64,000 nt of DNA, from assembly GCA_031430645.1 (NCBI GenBank), contig JANPBY010000004.1, forward strand, positions 1-64,000. The letters are read 5' to 3'. Of this stretch, positions 17,495-27,523 are shown piece by piece (the first letter of the stretch is position 1; each line of letters opens with the position of its first letter). The DNA is from JANPBY01 sp031430645. Its GTDB lineage: Bacteria > Actinomycetota > Actinomycetes > DATJPE01. A program made the translations under genes and the position numbers. Below the pieces are notes generated by a model. That model saw only the letters and a list, made by a program, of their open reading frames with translations, did no database searches and was not told the DNA's origin.

Positions 17495-18298
17495 CTAGAA
17501 CACCAGCCGGCGGGTGAAGGCTCGTTTCGCGAGCAAGAGACCGACGAATCCCCAGCTGAGCAGGTAGGCCACGTGGACATAGTCCGAGCTCCAGCTCAGA
17601 GTTCCCGTGGTAGCCCCCCGGCAGAGCTCAACACCGTGGAACGCCGGAGTCAGCTCGGCGACCACCTGCAGCCAGCCGGGCAGCTGGCTGATCGGGAAGA
17701 ACGCCCCAGCGAACAGACTCATCGGGATGATCCCGAATCGATAGAGATAGGCAAAGCTCTCGTTGTTGTCCGTTGTCGCTGAGAAGGCTGTAACCGGGGC
17801 CGCAAAGGCAAATCCGATGAGCACGGCGAAGGGCACGACAAGCACGCCCTGCCAGTCAGTGACGACCCCGAAGCCAAGCAGCACGATGAAGAAGGCCACT
17901 GCGCCCATCAGCACCCGCGTCAGCATCCAGAGCAAATGTCCGATGAGCACATCGACTGCTGTCAGTGGTGTCGCCAGCATCGCGAAGTACGTACGCTGCC
18001 AGCGGATTGCCCCCATGACCGGGTAGGTCGCCTCCTCAACGGCCGTTGTCATGGCGGCGGCGGCGAGCAGACCCGGGCCGATGAAAACGAGGTAGGACAA
18101 GCCGTCGAAACCGCCTCCTGCGTCCACCAAGGAGCCCAGCCCGAAGCCCAGGGCGACCAGAGTGAGGATCGGCACGAGAATCGTCGTTGACAAGCTGCCC
18201 CGCCAGAGCAACGTGTAGGCGTGGGCGAAGTGGGAGTAACTGCGAACCGGAGCCGGGACCCACGTGGTTGGGGTCAGCGGGGTGCGAGTGAGGGACAT
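17495..18298 (-). CDS. ABC-2 type transporter permease (first subunit)
   Basis: Membrane protein of 267 aa paralogous to the following gene: LWRGSLSTTILVPILTLVALGFGLG, then FIGPGLLAAAAMTTAVEEATY and FFPISQLPGWLQVVAELTPAFHG. The N-terminal 30 residues are cytoplasmic. Its start is 10 nt after the ATPase stop. Two non-identical permeases with one ATPase is the usual arrangement of NodIJ/Drr-like exporters. Confidence 0.9.
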   Translation of the reverse strand: MSLTRTPLTPTTWVPAPVRSYSHFAHAYTLLWRGSLSTTILVPILTLVALGFGLGSLVDAGGGFDGLSYLVFIGPGLLAAAAMTTAVEEATYPVMGAIRWQRTYFAMLATPLTAVDVLIGHLLWMLTRVLMGAVAFFIVLLGFGVVTDWQGVLVVPFAVLIGFAFAAPVTAFSATTDNNESFAYLYRFGIIPMSLFAGAFFPISQLPGWLQVVAELTPAFHGVELCRGATTGTLSWSSDYVHVAYLLSWGFVGLLLAKRAFTRRLVF

Positions 18299-18308
18299 CG
18301 GCCAGCCC

Positions 18309-19250
18309 CTAATCGACCAACGTGCGGCCGGTGAGGCGCAAGAAGACGTCCTCCAGCGTGCTGCGCCTGATCAACACACTTGTCGGTGTGACACCCCGCC
18401 CGTGCACCGCTACGAGGGCCGCATCGCCGTCATCCACATAGAGGAGCAGTCGGTCGGGGAGCACCTCCAGGCGCCCGATGCCATCCAACGCCGACGCATG
18501 GCCACCGTGGTCCAGAGCAGCGAACCGCAGCTCCACGACCTCACGTGAGGAGTGCGCCGCAATCAGCTCCGAAGGCGAGCCCTCAGCTGCGATCCGGCCC
18601 TTGTCCATGACCACCAGTCGATCGCAGAGCTGCTCGGCCTCATCCATGTAGTGGGTCGTGAGCACGAGGGTGACCCCCTGCTGCCGCAGACGAAACAGCC
18701 GCTCCCAGACCACATGGCGGGCCTGCGGGTCGAGCCCAGTAGTCGGCTCATCCAGCAGCAACAGCTCTGGATCGTTGATCAGAGACCGAGCGATCGTGAG
18801 CCTTCGCTTCATCCCACCCGAGAGCGGATCGACCTTTGACGTCGCCCGGTCGGCCAGCTGGACGAAGTCGAGCAGACGCGTCGCTCGCTCACGGAGCTCG
18901 GCCTTCGGGATTCCGAAGTAGCCGCCATAGATGAGCAAGTTGTCGATAACCGGCAGCTCGGTATCGAGGGTGTCTTCCTGAGGGACCACGCCCAGCCGGG
19001 CCCGGATCGCCGGGCCGTCGGTCTGGGGATCGAGGCCGAACACGCGCAACTCGCCCCCTGAGGGAGGCGAGACGCACCCGATCATCCGCATCGTCGAGCT
19101 CTTACCGGCGCCGTTCGGACCCAGAAAACCGAAAGCCTCGCCCGGGCGGACCTCGACATCGATGCCATCAACCGCGGTGGCATCTCCGAACCGCTTGACG
19201 AGTCCGCGGGCAGTAATGAGCAACTCGGGCGCTTCCGGTCGCCCAGTCAC
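18309..19250 (-). CDS. ABC-2 exporter ATP-binding protein
   Basis: ATPase subunit of 313 aa. Walker A GPNGAGKSS (about residues 44-52), signature LSGGMKRRL, Walker B LLLLDEPTTGLD and switch TTHYMDEAEQL are all intact. The C-terminal 80 residues form the extra domain found in NodI/DrrA-type ATPases. It overlaps the DUF4233 gene stop by 4 nt (ATGA), so the exporter appears co-transcribed with folC. This operon separates ndk from DUF4233-folC, which are usually closer. Confidence 0.93.
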   Translation of the reverse strand: MTGRPEAPELLITARGLVKRFGDATAVDGIDVEVRPGEAFGFLGPNGAGKSSTMRMIGCVSPPSGGELRVFGLDPQTDGPAIRARLGVVPQEDTLDTELPVIDNLLIYGGYFGIPKAELRERATRLLDFVQLADRATSKVDPLSGGMKRRLTIARSLINDPELLLLDEPTTGLDPQARHVVWERLFRLRQQGVTLVLTTHYMDEAEQLCDRLVVMDKGRIAAEGSPSELIAAHSSREVVELRFAALDHGGHASALDGIGRLEVLPDRLLLYVDDGDAALVAVHGRGVTPTSVLIRRSTLEDVFLRLTGRTLVD

Positions 19251-19573
19251 GGCGTCCGGGCCGCCTTGATGGCATCAACGCGCCGACCGTAGTAAACCGC
19301 TGCCACCCACAACGCCCCGAACATGAGCCCCAGCACGAACATGGTCGGAACAACGAAGCCGGTGAGAAACACACACACCTGGAGCACCGAGCCCAGGCCG
19401 ACTCCCCACGAGCGGCCGAGCAATCCGGCACAAATGAGGCAGGCCAGAGCCAGCCCGCCGAGGATCCAACCGACAAGGGCGCCGTCTACGTCGCTGAGGG
19501 TGAGGGCGACCGGGATGGCCAGGGCGACGATGATGGCCTCGAAGAAGAGCACGCTGGCGCAGAACATCCGCAC
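19247..19573 (-). CDS. DUF4233 family membrane protein
   Basis: Small integral membrane protein of 108 aa with about four helices (FCASVLFFEAIIVALAIPVALTL, VGWILGGLALACLICAGLL, GFVVPTMFVLGLMFGALWVAA). DUF4233 genes sit directly after folC in many actinobacteria, as here (12-nt gap). The function is unknown. The frame opens at a GTG at 19573, with an ATG two codons later. Coupled to the ABC ATPase by ATGA. Confidence 0.85.
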   Translation of the reverse strand: MRMFCASVLFFEAIIVALAIPVALTLSDVDGALVGWILGGLALACLICAGLLGRSWGVGLGSVLQVCVFLTGFVVPTMFVLGLMFGALWVAAVYYGRRVDAIKAARTP

Positions 19574-19585
19574 GACGACGCCGCC

Positions 19586-20968
19586 TCAGCCGACCGCGCC
19601 GCGGCCGCGCAGATAGCGCCTGGCATCAGCAACCGTGACCACGGATCCGGTGACGATGACCCCCGACGCACCGGGATCCAGCTCGTCGGCGCGAGCCATC
19701 GCCCAGTCGATGGCGCCGGGAAGGTCGGCGACAGCGAAGACCCTGTCCTGGCCCAGAATGCCGGCGCCAAGCCGGGTCAGCGATTCGACGTCCAACGCCC
19801 GTGGCGAGGATGACTGGGTGAACACGAAGTCGTAGGCCACACCGGCCAAGGCGGAGATGATGCCCTCCGCGTCCTTGTCTTCGAGGACGCCCACTACGGC
19901 AACGAAGGACGTCGCCGCGAAGGCCTCGTCCAAGGCCACAGCCAGCGCCCGAGCGCCGTCGGGATTGTGGGCTGCATCGAGCACTACCGCCGGCGTCCGG
20001 CGGATCAATTCCAGACGGCCGGGAGAGGTCACAGCACCGAAGCCCGTACGGACGTGGTCGAGATCGAGCAGACCACGCCCGCCGCCGAAGAAGGCCTCGA
20101 CCGCAGCGAGGGCGACGGCCGCGTTCTGTGCCTGATGGCCGCCGTGGAGCGGGAGAAACACCTGCTCGTAGGTCCCTCCGAGCCCGTTGATGGTCAGCAC
20201 CTGTCCCCCGACGGCAACCTCGCGGCTCTCAACCCCGAACTCGATCCCCTCCCGCGCCACCGGAGACTTCGTCTCGGCCACGCGGCGGAGCAAGACCTCA
20301 CCCGCGGCAGGGTCCTGCTGGGCGAGCACGACGATCCCCTCGGCCTTGATGATCCCGGCCTTCTCCCCGGCGATCTCCTCCACGGTCGAGCCGAGGTACT
20401 CCTGATGGTCCAGACCCACGGGCATCACGACCGCTACGACGGGGTCGACCACGTTGGTGGCGTCCCACGTTCCACCCATGCCGACTTCGACGACGGCGAC
20501 GTCGACCGGTGCATCAGCGAAAACCGCGTAGGCGAGGGCAGTCATCACCTCAAAGAACGACAGCGGGTCCTCGTGTCGGGCATCGACGAGATCGAGGTAG
20601 GGCGCGAGGTCGAGGTAGGCATCGACGAAGCGCTCCACCTCGACGGGAGAGCCGGCCAGCGCGATCCGCTCAGTCACCGACGACAGGTGGGGAGAGGTGT
20701 AGCGCCCCACTGCGAGGCCGAAGCTCGTGAGCAGGGAGTCGATCATGCGGCTGGTGGACGTCTTGCCGTTGGTTCCAGCAACAAGGATCACCGGATAGGC
20801 GTTCTGCGGCGAGCCGAGCAGGTCCAACAACTCGCTGATTCGGTCCAGCGAGGGCGCGATCTGAGACTCCGGCCACCGCGTGGAAAGAGCCGCCTCAACC
20901 AGGCCGAGACGGGCGTCGAGATCGGCCGCGTCGGGAGCGGGAGCCTCGGCTGACCCATCGGAAGTCAC
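19586..20968 (-). CDS. folC: Folylpolyglutamate synthase / dihydrofolate synthase
   Basis: Cytosolic Mur-ligase-type enzyme of 460 aa that adds glutamate to dihydropteroate and folates. The ATP loop GTNGKTSTSRMIDSLL is near residue 65; SPHLSSVTERI and GMGGTWDATN are family hallmarks. The C-terminal domain has VVLDAAHNPDGARALAVAL. Reads away from valS, with which it shares an 89-nt divergent intergenic region. Confidence 0.95.
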   Translation of the reverse strand: MTSDGSAEAPAPDAADLDARLGLVEAALSTRWPESQIAPSLDRISELLDLLGSPQNAYPVILVAGTNGKTSTSRMIDSLLTSFGLAVGRYTSPHLSSVTERIALAGSPVEVERFVDAYLDLAPYLDLVDARHEDPLSFFEVMTALAYAVFADAPVDVAVVEVGMGGTWDATNVVDPVVAVVMPVGLDHQEYLGSTVEEIAGEKAGIIKAEGIVVLAQQDPAAGEVLLRRVAETKSPVAREGIEFGVESREVAVGGQVLTINGLGGTYEQVFLPLHGGHQAQNAAVALAAVEAFFGGGRGLLDLDHVRTGFGAVTSPGRLELIRRTPAVVLDAAHNPDGARALAVALDEAFAATSFVAVVGVLEDKDAEGIISALAGVAYDFVFTQSSSPRALDVESLTRLGAGILGQDRVFAVADLPGAIDWAMARADELDPGASGVIVTGSVVTVADARRYLRGRGAVG

Positions 20969-21057
20969 CCGCCGAGGTTATGGCACCGACCCCTTGCCCG
21001 CTGCGCCCGGATTGCCGGTTCGTGCCCCGACCTCCGCCCTCCGTACGATCACCCCTT

Positions 21058-23616
21058 ATGGAACCACCCCCCCCGAACCCACGCGTGCCCGAGAAGCCGA
21101 CCATCGACGGCCTCGAGGAGCGGTGGTCCACGGTCTGGCAGGAGCAGGGCACGTATGCCTTTGACCGGTCCAAGACCCGGGACGAGGTGTACTCCATCGA
21201 TACTCCCCCACCGACGGTCAGTGGCTCTCTCCACGTGGGGCACGTCTTCTCCTACACCCACACCGACACGATCGCCCGCTACCAGCGGATGCGCGGGCGC
21301 GAGGTCTTCTACCCCATGGGCTGGGACGACAACGGGCTTCCGACTGAGCGCCGCGTGCAGAACTACTACGGCGTCCGCTGCGACCCGTCGCTCCCGTACG
21401 AGCCAACTTTCGAGCCGCCGGACAAACCCGGCAAGCAGCAAGTACCCATCTCTCGGCGCAACTTCGTCGAGCTCTGCGAACGGCTCACCGCCGAGGACGA
21501 GCTGACCTTCGAGGCGCTCTGGCGTCGGCTGGGGCTCTCGGTCGACTGGTCCATGACCTACGCGACCATCGACGAGGCGTCCCGAACCGCCTCCCAGAGG
21601 GCCTTCTTGCGAAACCTGGCCCGTGGTGAGGCCTACCAAGCCGAGGCGCCCACCTTGTGGGACGTGACCTTCCGTACGGCCGTCGCGCAAGCCGAGCTCA
21701 AGGACGAGGAGCGCGCCGCGGCCTACCACCGCATCACTTTCCGGCGTCCCGATGGCGGCGGCATCGACATTGAGACCACGCGGCCGGAGCTGCTCCCGGC
21801 GTGCGTAGCCCTGGTTGCCCATCCGGACGACGCTCGCTACCAACCGTTGTTCGGCACCCACGTCTCCACTCCCGTCTTTGGTGTCCAAGTGCCGGTGGTA
21901 GCCCACCGCCTCGCGGATCCGGAGAAGGGCAGCGGCATCGCGATGATCTGCACCTTCGGTGACACCACCGACGTCACGTGGTGGCGCGAGCTGCAACTCC
22001 CCACCCGGGCCATCCTCGGCCGCGATGGTCGGGTAGTTGCCGACCAGCCTCCTGGCCTCGACAGCGCTCCTGCTCGCGAGGCGTACGCACGACTCGCGGG
22101 GCTGACCGTCCACTCGGCTAGGGAGGCCATGGTCGGGCTGCTGCGTGAGAGCGGTGATCTGGTGGGTGAACCCCGGCCGATCATGCACATGGTGAAGTTC
22201 TACGACAAGGGCGACAAGCCGCTCGAGGTCGTGACCTCGCGCCAGTGGTACATCCGCAACGGCGGGCGAAACGAAGTTCTTCGTGATGCTCTGGTCGCGC
22301 GCGGACACGAAATCACCTGGCACCCGTCGTTCATGCGGTCTCGTTATGAGAACTGGGTGCAGGGACTGAACGGCGACTGGCTGGTCAGCAGGCAGCGTTT
22401 CTTCGGCGTGCCGTTTCCCGTTTGGTACGCCCTCGACAGCGACGGCAACCCGATCTATGACACCCCGCTGACCCCTGACGAGTCGCTCCTTCCAGTCGAC
22501 CCGTCCTCGGAGTGTCCCTCGGGCTACACCGCAGATCAGCGTGATGTCCCAGGAGGATTCACCGCCGATCCCGATGTCATGGATACCTGGGCGACCTCGT
22601 CGCTGAGCCCGCAGATCGTCAGTGGGTGGGCGCGCGACGAGGACCTCTTCGCTCGGGTCTTCCCGATGGACCTGCGCCCGCAAGGCCACGACATCATCCG
22701 TACGTGGTTGTTTGCGTCGGTGGTGCGCGCCCACACGGAGTTCGGGACAGTGCCGTGGAAACACGCCGCCATCTCCGGCTGGATCCTCGACCCGGACCGC
22801 AAGAAGATGGGCAAGTCCGCGGGCAACGCATTGACGCCGGTTGGCATGCTGGAGGAACACGGCTCCGATGCCGCGCGCTACTGGGCAGCTTCAGGTCGAC
22901 CCGGCACAGACACCGCCTTCGACGCCAGTCAGATGAAGATAGGTCGGCGCCTGGCCATCAAGATCCTCAATGCCTCCAAGTTCACGCTCACCTTCGGCCC
23001 CGAGGAAAACCTCGCGCTCGTCACTGAGCCCCTCGATCAGTCACTGCTTGCCGAGCTGTCCGGCGTCGTCGACCGCGCCACGAAGGCGTTTGACGGCTAT
23101 GAATACACCCGAGCCCTTGAGGTGGCGGAAAGCTTCTTCTGGGCGTTCTGCGACAACTACGTCGAACTCGTGAAGGAGCGGGCGTACGGCGCGCGCGGTG
23201 AGGCTGCAGCGACCTCAGCGCGGGCCACCTTGGCCACCGCACTGTCCGTGCAGCTGCGGCTGTTCGCGCCCTTCCTGCCCTTCGTCACCGAGGAGGTCTG
23301 GTCCTGGTGGCAGACGGGTTCGATCCACCGAGCGAGCTGGCCCTCCGTTGACGAACTCGCCGTCGGCCAAGGCGACCCGGCCGTGCTGTCGGCCTCCTCG
23401 GTAGCGCTCTCCGCCCTACGGAAGGCGAAGTCCGAGCAGAAGCTCTCAATGCGTGCAGAACTGGCTGCAGCGACCGTCTCCGGACCGGAGGCCGAGGTGA
23501 CCAGCGTCGAGGCAGCAGCGGAAGACCTCCGTGCCGCCGGGCACGTCCTCGGTGCCCTGGTCTTCGTACCGGACGACACTCCCCAACTGACAGTGACGGT
23601 CACCCTGCCCTCCTGA
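21058..23616 (+). CDS. valS: Valyl-tRNA synthetase
   Basis: Class I aminoacyl-tRNA synthetase of 852 aa that charges tRNA-Val. The HIGH-type motif is HVGH in SGSLHVGHVFSYTHTD (about residues 60-63) and the KMSKS-type motif is KKMGKS (about 582). An editing domain lies between them. Downstream are the anticodon-binding helical domain and a short C-terminal part. I chose the ATG at 21058 (MEPPPPNPRVPEKP); the frame is open a further 26 codons but that part is not family-like. The type with KMGKS is the form I associate with actinobacteria. Confidence 0.96.
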   Translation: MEPPPPNPRVPEKPTIDGLEERWSTVWQEQGTYAFDRSKTRDEVYSIDTPPPTVSGSLHVGHVFSYTHTDTIARYQRMRGREVFYPMGWDDNGLPTERRVQNYYGVRCDPSLPYEPTFEPPDKPGKQQVPISRRNFVELCERLTAEDELTFEALWRRLGLSVDWSMTYATIDEASRTASQRAFLRNLARGEAYQAEAPTLWDVTFRTAVAQAELKDEERAAAYHRITFRRPDGGGIDIETTRPELLPACVALVAHPDDARYQPLFGTHVSTPVFGVQVPVVAHRLADPEKGSGIAMICTFGDTTDVTWWRELQLPTRAILGRDGRVVADQPPGLDSAPAREAYARLAGLTVHSAREAMVGLLRESGDLVGEPRPIMHMVKFYDKGDKPLEVVTSRQWYIRNGGRNEVLRDALVARGHEITWHPSFMRSRYENWVQGLNGDWLVSRQRFFGVPFPVWYALDSDGNPIYDTPLTPDESLLPVDPSSECPSGYTADQRDVPGGFTADPDVMDTWATSSLSPQIVSGWARDEDLFARVFPMDLRPQGHDIIRTWLFASVVRAHTEFGTVPWKHAAISGWILDPDRKKMGKSAGNALTPVGMLEEHGSDAARYWAASGRPGTDTAFDASQMKIGRRLAIKILNASKFTLTFGPEENLALVTEPLDQSLLAELSGVVDRATKAFDGYEYTRALEVAESFFWAFCDNYVELVKERAYGARGEAAATSARATLATALSVQLRLFAPFLPFVTEEVWSWWQTGSIHRASWPSVDELAVGQGDPAVLSASSVALSALRKAKSEQKLSMRAELAAATVSGPEAEVTSVEAAAEDLRAAGHVLGALVFVPDDTPQLTVTVTLPS

Positions 23617-23727
23617 CGACCAAGTGCGCAGGATCACGAGTGGTGTTCGGGGCTCAAGGCGAGCACTACTTCGGCCGACCACACGGGGAGGTACCGCGCC
23701 GCGGTGACCCCGGACCTGGAGCGGGTC

Positions 23728-24510
23728 ATGAGCCAGTTCGGCGGGTCTCCCCGCGACCAGGACTTCGGGTTCTTCACGACGCCAGTGAAGCCGTCAGGAG
23801 CAACGAGCCAGTTCGGAAGCGAGGTCGGGAACGCCGCCAACGAGGCGCCACTTCCCCCCGCCTTCGGGCTGCCGGCACCACCTCGACGAGCGCACGCTCA
23901 GCACACGCGGTCCAGGCGCCGACCCCTACTGTTCGTCCTCGCGGTTGTCCTCGCCCTCGTTGCCGGTTGGGCCGCCTACGGTGGAATGGTCCCGGGACTC
24001 AACCAGCAGGCTGACGCCGCCGCCAGCTTCGCCACACCCGCGGCCAAGACCTACACCGTCGCGGCCCCTCGCACACTGCTCGGATGGAAACGAAGCTCAG
24101 GCGACCAGGCCAAGCAGATCGACCTGCTCCTCCGCTCGGCAGAGACCTTCCCCGACGACCAAGTCACCACGTTCCTCTACCTCAACTCGAAGAAGAAGCC
24201 CACGTTGTACGGCCAGGTCACTGCCGCCCCCGCCAGCAAGGCCCAGCAGAAAGCCTTCCTCGTGGGGATCTCCACCAGCCTCAGCGACGGCAGCAAGCGG
24301 ACCAGCGTGAGTGCGTTCAAGAACTACAAACCAGGGGCGCTGGGTGGCGTTCTTCGTTGCGCGAAGCTCGGTACCACTCCGGCGAGCACTGCATGCGTCT
24401 TCTCCAACAGCGGCGCCTCGGGTCTCGTCGTCCTGGTCGGCCGGTCCGGAAACAGTGCCGTCGACAATGCGCGTCAGTCCCGCGAAGCCCTCGTCAAGCC
24501 CAGTGAGTAG
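23728..24510 (+). CDS. One-TM protein with N-terminal MSQFGG motif, paralogue 1
   Basis: Protein of 260 aa of unknown function. From the ATG at 23728 (GGAG 6 nt upstream) it begins MSQFGGSPRDQDFGFF, then KPSGATSQFG, a Pro/Ala-rich stretch, a positively charged run, and one transmembrane helix at about 72-95 (LLFVLAVVLALVAGWAAYGG). The extracytoplasmic part (about 165 aa) has two cysteines (GVLRCAKLG, ASTACVFSN) that could form a disulfide. The next gene encodes a paralogue with the same N-terminal pattern. N-in/C-out topology is inferred from the positive-inside rule. Confidence 0.75.
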   Translation: MSQFGGSPRDQDFGFFTTPVKPSGATSQFGSEVGNAANEAPLPPAFGLPAPPRRAHAQHTRSRRRPLLFVLAVVLALVAGWAAYGGMVPGLNQQADAAASFATPAAKTYTVAAPRTLLGWKRSSGDQAKQIDLLLRSAETFPDDQVTTFLYLNSKKKPTLYGQVTAAPASKAQQKAFLVGISTSLSDGSKRTSVSAFKNYKPGALGGVLRCAKLGTTPASTACVFSNSGASGLVVLVGRSGNSAVDNARQSREALVKPSE

Positions 24511-24530
24511 CCCGGACGAAAGGGAAGGTC

Positions 24531-25244
24531 ATGAGCCAGTTCGGTGGGACTAGGCGTGCGGACGACTACGGCTTCTTCGGGCCGTCCAAGCCTTCTGGGA
24601 CAAGTGGACAGTTCGGTGGTCCGCCCGCTACTGCGTCTCCCTCCCCGGCACCGTTGGCCGGGACCAACCCGGCGTTCGGTGCGCCCGCACCCGCGGGTTT
24701 CGACTATGCGTCACAACCCGCGTTCTCCGGCCCGGCCGGCCAGAAATCAGGGTTGGGTGCGGGCCGCGTTCTTGGCCTGCTCGGGATTGTTGCCCTGCTC
24801 CTCATCGCCGGTTGGTTCGGCTGGACGAGACACCAATTGAGCCAACCGGTCCAGGTCCCTGCCACCCTGATCGGTCTCCCCCTGGCTTCCGATCCGGAGT
24901 TTGAAGCACTGGTTCTCGAGGCCGAGGATGGCGTGCGGCAACAAAACCCCGGCCGGCCTGCCGAAGCGGCCGCCTACGGCGCAGAGAACCAAGTGGCTGT
25001 GCTGGTCTTGGTCCGCGGCGAGGTCAGGATGGACCAGGAGTTTACGGACTTCGCGGCGTCATCAGGAGTCCCGGGCCTTTCGAGCCGGCAGGAGATCAAC
25101 GGTGCCTCGTGTGTAGCGGATGCCGGGGGAACCGTCGCCTTCTGCGTCCGGAGCTCCCGGACCCTGACGGTCGAGGTAGCGACGATCGGCCGATCAATCA
25201 ATGATGCTGCGGCCGCTGTCCAGGAAGTCTGGAGGCTTCAGTAG
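24531..25244 (+). CDS. One-TM protein with N-terminal MSQFGG motif, paralogue 2
   Basis: Protein of 237 aa of unknown function, starting 20 nt after its paralogue with AAGG upstream of the ATG. N-terminus MSQFGGTRRADDYGFFGPSK, then PSGTSGQFGG; both proteins carry SQFG/GQFG twice around a D(F/Y)GFF and KPSG block. A Pro/Ala/Phe linker leads to one transmembrane helix at about 82-103 (VLGLLGIVALLLIAGWFGW). The outer domain has two cysteines (GASCVADAGG, VAFCVRSS) spaced like those of paralogue 1. The region between valS and this pair (23617-23727) probably holds their promoter. Confidence 0.75.
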   Translation: MSQFGGTRRADDYGFFGPSKPSGTSGQFGGPPATASPSPAPLAGTNPAFGAPAPAGFDYASQPAFSGPAGQKSGLGAGRVLGLLGIVALLLIAGWFGWTRHQLSQPVQVPATLIGLPLASDPEFEALVLEAEDGVRQQNPGRPAEAAAYGAENQVAVLVLVRGEVRMDQEFTDFAASSGVPGLSSRQEINGASCVADAGGTVAFCVRSSRTLTVEVATIGRSINDAAAAVQEVWRLQ

Positions 25245-25271
25245 GTCTGCGCGGCCCTAGGCGAGGACTGA

Positions 25272-26555
<1,284 letters not shown>

Positions 26556-26709
26556 CTCGAGAGTCTCCTTCGTGCCGGGGAAAGACGAATCCGACGGTAC
26601 CCCGACACACCCTCACATGGCTCCCTCATTGTGCGGGCGCGTCGCCTTTTGCGCTCAGGGCGAACCTCCGCACCCATTCAGACCAACCCCGCAGCGAACT
26701 ACAGAAAGA

Positions 26710-26809
26710 GGACGTGGCGTGAGGTCCGCGGTCCCGCAGAGTTCGTAGGGAGCTCGCCGTAGGCGGCGGGTGTAGAACTTGAAGGGAGTGCGGACCTCAC
26801 GCCACGTCC
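26710..26809 (-). repeat. Structured hairpin element, copy A
   Basis: Outer arms 26710-26729 and 26790-26809 are a perfect 20-bp inverted repeat. They enclose a 57-nt core (26733-26789) that matches the core of copy B (51211-51267) at 54 of 57 positions. The core contains its own nested complements (CGCCG/CGGCG and AGTTC/GAACT). It begins 24 nt after the clpP2 stop codon. The arm sequence differs from copy B while pairing is kept. Strand is given relative to the upstream gene. Confidence 0.9.
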
Positions 26810-26833
26810 GGCTCTCACGACCAGAGAGCGAAC

Positions 26834-27523
26834 TCAGCTACCCACCGCAGTACCAGTACCCGCACCCGGCCGCCGCGTGCTCAGCACCTGATCGATGATC
26901 CCGTAGTCCAGCGCCATGCTGGCGGTGAGGATCTTGTCGCGCTCGATGTCCTTGTGGATCTCCTCGGTCGTCCGCGAGGTGTGGCTGGCGAGGATGGTCT
27001 CCATCTCGGCCCGCATCCGCAGGATCTCGTTGGCCTGGATCTCGATGTCAGAGGCCTGCCCACCACCCTCGGTGTAGGGCTGGTGGATGAGGATGCGGCT
27101 GTGCGGAAGCGCAAAACGCTTGCCGGGCGTGCCCGCAGCGAGGAGTACGGCGGCTGCGGAGGCCGCCTGGCCCAGACATACGGTTTGTACGTCGGGTCCG
27201 ACGAACTGCATCGTGTCGTAGATCGCGGTCATCGCGGTGTAGGAGCCACCGGGGGAGTTGATGTAGATAGAGATGTCTCTGTCGGGGTCCATCGACTCCA
27301 GACAGAGCAGTTGCGCCATCACGTCGTCGGCCGAGGCATCGTCGATCTGCACCCCGAGGAAGATGATGCGCTCCTCGAACAGCTTCCCGTAGGGGTTGTA
27401 CTCCCGAAAACCCTGCGCGGTGCGCTCGATGAAGTTGGGCAGGATGTAGCGCGCCTGCGGCGCAAAGTCGGTGTGCGACGTGCTCACAGTGGGCTCTCCG
27501 AACGGGCGTGGGTAAGAGGACAT
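26834..27523 (-). CDS. clpP2: ClpP2, ATP-dependent Clp protease proteolytic subunit
   Basis: Serine peptidase subunit of 229 aa. The catalytic triad is Ser in GQAASAAAVLLA, His in ILIHQPYTEGG and Asp in IERDKILTA. Actinobacteria carry two ClpP proteins that assemble into a mixed tetradecamer; this is the second of the pair. The ATG overlaps the clpP1 stop (TGATG). An internal GTG (STSHTDFAPQ) about 12 codons in is a possible alternative start. Confidence 0.96.
   Translation of the reverse strand: MSSYPRPFGEPTVSTSHTDFAPQARYILPNFIERTAQGFREYNPYGKLFEERIIFLGVQIDDASADDVMAQLLCLESMDPDRDISIYINSPGGSYTAMTAIYDTMQFVGPDVQTVCLGQAASAAAVLLAAGTPGKRFALPHSRILIHQPYTEGGGQASDIEIQANEILRMRAEMETILASHTSRTTEEIHKDIERDKILTASMALDYGIIDQVLSTRRPGAGTGTAVGS

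Noticed and set aside
21049..22860. A 603-codon open frame on the minus strand opposite valS
   Set aside because: Shadow of the valS third-position GC bias; the translation has no family features.
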